Below are positions 61,819 through 64,000 of a stretch of DNA of 64,000 bases, one piece after another. Made by a program: the position numbers and the translations under genes. Every line of letters begins with the position of its first letter. The first letter of the stretch is position 1. The notes below the pieces were generated by a model. The model ran no database searches, had not been told where the DNA came from, and worked only from the letters and a program-made list of their open reading frames with translations. Origin of the DNA: an uncultured Umboniibacter sp. (GTDB lineage Bacteria > Pseudomonadota > Gammaproteobacteria > Pseudomonadales > DSM-25080); NCBI RefSeq assembly GCF_947497555.1, contig NZ_CANMGY010000002.1:62001-126000 (forward strand). The letters are read 5' to 3'.

Positions 61819-62349
61819 ATGAAGACGATTGATCAACAACTTATCAGCTATGCCAGCTATCACCGTAATTTCAAGAATATCCTCACCCACTTCGTAGGCG
61901 TACCCTTGATTTACCTATCGGTGGTTAGTCTACTCTCTCGCCCAGTGATTACTCTGGCGAGCGATGCCATCACCTTTAGCTTCACACCTGCCTATCTCCT
62001 AGCCGCCATCCTCTGTTTTTATTATCTGCGCCTTCACCGTGGTTTAGGCCTCTTAATGTTACTCTTTAACGCGGGATGTTTTGCACTAGCCGGATTATTT
62101 GCGGATTACAGTACCGGCCTATGGCTAGCAGTAAGTATTGCGCTATTTGTGATTGGCTGGATCATTCAGTTCATCGGACATTACTTTGAAGGGAAAAAAC
62201 CGGCCTTCGTGGACGATATCATGGGCTTGGCGATTGGCCCGCTGTTTGTGGTAGCGGAGTGGGCCTTTATGCTTGGCGCATTTAAATCACTCAACGCAAA
62301 AATCGAAGCCCATTTTGACGTGGCTCAATATCGTGACAGCGAAGACTAG
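61819..62349 (+). CDS. Mpo1-like membrane protein (DUF962)
   Basis: A 176-residue protein with four to five hydrophobic segments. The start IDQQLISYASYHRNFKNILTHFVGVPLIYLS and GHYFEGKKPAFVDDIMGLAIGPLFVVAEW are the DUF962 signature, with conserved His residues that in yeast Mpo1 bind iron for alpha-oxidation of 2-hydroxy fatty acids. A similar lipid role here is only an inference. Single gene. Confidence 0.9.
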   Translation: MKTIDQQLISYASYHRNFKNILTHFVGVPLIYLSVVSLLSRPVITLASDAITFSFTPAYLLAAILCFYYLRLHRGLGLLMLLFNAGCFALAGLFADYSTGLWLAVSIALFVIGWIIQFIGHYFEGKKPAFVDDIMGLAIGPLFVVAEWAFMLGAFKSLNAKIEAHFDVAQYRDSED

Positions 62350-62543
62350 CAACGAATAAGTACTCAGTCTTGTTACAACGGCGCCGTTGATCCAGAAATT
62401 CGCGACCTAGTACGACCGAGGAACAAACTGCGACCGCGCGATCAAACTGCTTTCTGAGTTGCTCAGAGAGCAGTATTCGGTAATTCGAGCATGTACCGTG
62501 CACTGCCCCGCCACTCGCCGTCAAGTTAACGACGCTACGGACG

Positions 62544-64000
62544 CTATCTGCTCCTCGCCAATCTAAAACCCACATCCGTGAAGGTCGCATCGCGTTGATC
62601 GCTATTTCGGTAGGGTGAAGCCACTTGCTCTACCGAGCCCGCCCAGCCACCGCCGCGCATTGAACGGACACTGCAGTCGGCCTTACGAATCCACGCCGAG
62701 CCATCATTCGGCGCACCGTTATAATCATTATAGAAGCAGTCTTCTACCCACTCATTAACGTTGCCAGCCATGTCATAGAGGCCAAAGCTATTGGCTCGAT
62801 AACTACCAACCTCAACCGGGCCATCATCACCGCTATAACAGGCGCCATTGTCTCCCCGACCGTAGCGCGCGTCATCACAGTAAAGCGTATTGCCCGAACT
62901 GTAACGAGTACTCGAGCCAGCTCGCGCAGCGTATTCCCATTCAGCCTCAGACGGAAGGCGATAGGATGATCCCGTTTCACGGTTCAGCCAGCTAATAAAG
63001 CGTTGAACGTCGTCCCACGAAACACTTCTTACTGGCTCGTCATCGCCAAACGAAGATGAATTCGCCGGTGCTGTGCAGCCGTTCGCGTTAACACATTCAC
63101 GATACTGCTCCCAGCTAACTTCGGTCTTCTGTAATTCAAACGCAGGAACATTAACGCGATGCACAGGCTTCTCGTCCGTGTAGACATCACCGCCCATGTT
63201 AAAGCGCCCTGCCGGGATCGCCACCATCTGTGCGTTAATCTGTGCTATTGGCGTTGCCTGCTCAAGCGTTATCGTCCAATTAGAACCTTGATTCAAATCA
63301 ATACTGCCCTCAAAGCGTTCATAACCACTTGCGATGACCCGGACTCGATGGGTGCCACGGGGAAGTTGCACCCCAGGGCTATAGGTCACATTCGCTGGTA
63401 AGTCGGGTAGGATTACCCGCGCGTTAGACGGTATCAAGGTTAGAGTTAGTGGGACTAAATCTTGGGTTAAGGTGAAGTCAAACTGGCGGTTGTTGCGGTC
63501 CACCGAAATACGCTCATCAACATTAGAATAGCCATTCGTTCCACGAACCTGTACTCGATGCTCACCCTGAGTCAGGGCAGTGGCCGCACCATTGGCAACG
63601 CGAGTGCCATTGATAGATATTGAGTCAACCGCTGAGTTTGGCTGCACATTGACCGACACCTGATGCAGCTGAACCTCTTCACTTCCGTCATCATTGCCAA
63701 TAATAGGATCTGTATTCTTCGCAAAGGGATTAACAATAACTACCGCAATCACGGCGACAGCTACCACACCTAGAATGACTTGAACGACACGCCCTCCTCC
63801 ACTTATCGGGACCGAGGACGACGCTGTACCGGAACTCTTCTGCTGTGAGGCGGGGCCCGACTTTGGCGTCGACGCTGCGGAGCCCGACGTGCGAGGACCT
63901 GCAGGCTTTGGTGGCGGAGTAGCTGGCTGTACAGGTTCATTGGTTTGGGCCGACTCCAACGAAGCATTCATCACTTCACGATAAGCATGTACGTCACGAA
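62544..64000 (-). CDS. PEGA and FGE-sulfatase (SUMF1) domain protein, start uncertain at window edge
   Basis: The frame is 476 residues from a GTG at 63974 and stays open to the window edge (continuing ...RDVHAYRE), so the real start may lie outside. Order: Pro/Ser-rich N-terminal part, one membrane segment (about residues 58-82), PEGA-type beta repeats (about 108-245), and a C-terminal FGE-sulfatase domain (GRFNMGGDVYTDEKPVH to GGGWAGSVEQ... DVGFRLARSR). The Cys pair needed for formylglycine generation is not evident, so a structural or substrate-binding role is likelier. Such domains are often fused to Ser/Thr kinases; the missing part could be one. Confidence 0.8.
   Translation of the reverse strand, partial: RDVHAYREVMNASLESAQTNEPVQPATPPPKPAGPRTSGSAASTPKSGPASQQKSSGTASSSVPISGGGRVVQVILGVVAVAVIAVVIVNPFAKNTDPIIGNDDGSEEVQLHQVSVNVQPNSAVDSISINGTRVANGAATALTQGEHRVQVRGTNGYSNVDERISVDRNNRQFDFTLTQDLVPLTLTLIPSNARVILPDLPANVTYSPGVQLPRGTHRVRVIASGYERFEGSIDLNQGSNWTITLEQATPIAQINAQMVAIPAGRFNMGGDVYTDEKPVHRVNVPAFELQKTEVSWEQYRECVNANGCTAPANSSSFGDDEPVRSVSWDDVQRFISWLNRETGSSYRLPSEAEWEYAARAGSSTRYSSGNTLYCDDARYGRGDNGACYSGDDGPVEVGSYRANSFGLYDMAGNVNEWVEDCFYNDYNGAPNDGSAWIRKADCSVRSMRGGGWAGSVEQVASPYRNSDQRDATFTDVGFRLARSR

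Overview
The window is a chromosomal stretch from a gammaproteobacterium. The order of its housekeeping genes (truA, trpF, trpB, trpA, accD, folC, a SPOR protein, cvpA, purF, metZ; fimV, asd, leuB, leuD, leuC and a divergent LysR gene; gpsA, a DUF4389 gene, sixA; prmB, aroC, MFS) is of the type seen in Pseudomonas and its marine relatives. A Cellvibrionales-like marine bacterium is my best guess, but the species cannot be fixed from the sequence alone.

Layout. 1-6.75 kb: accessory housekeeping genes, including three glyoxalase-fold (VOC) genes, a divergent ArsP-type permease/ArsR pair, a MarC protein and a secreted carbohydrate esterase. 7.0-18.5 kb: a chromosomal integron. Its integrase gene (intI) lies on the + strand at 17399-18487. 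The cassettes run away from it on the - strand, about 18 in all, separated by attC recombination sites of 58-114 bp that I could mostly delimit by their core sites and inverted arms. The cassettes carry three toxin-antitoxin modules (one with a toxin broken by an amber codon), acetyltransferase, thioesterase, GrpB-like, hydrolase, zinc-ribbon, membrane and envelope proteins, and two near-identical cassettes without any convincing gene. 18.5-23.6 kb: a heavy-metal RND efflux pair (cusA/cusB type) with an upstream His/Cys-rich secreted protein. 24.1-30.7 kb: gabD, a YheT-type hydrolase and a moxR-DUF58-transglutaminase operon. 30.7-48.8 kb: amino-acid and purine biosynthesis (metZ, purF, trpFBA, leuCDB, asd), accD, folC, truA and fimV. 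48.9-64 kb: the LysR regulator of leuCDB, aroC, prmB, folE, gpsA, htpG, lipid/thioesterase genes and a PEGA plus FGE-sulfatase protein running to the window edge.

How it works together. Most of the window is stable core genome. The integron is the accessory part: IntI can excise and insert cassettes at attI/attC sites, while the toxin-antitoxin cassettes probably keep the array from being lost. Two of these toxin-antitoxin cassettes bring their own promoter, with an inverted repeat lying between -35 and -10, so they do not depend on the integron promoter. The most interesting observations are in this array: paired ORF-less cassettes with internal 43-bp repeats, an attC that has lost half its length and so locks two cassettes together, the amber-truncated higB, and a long nested hairpin between the first attC and intI.
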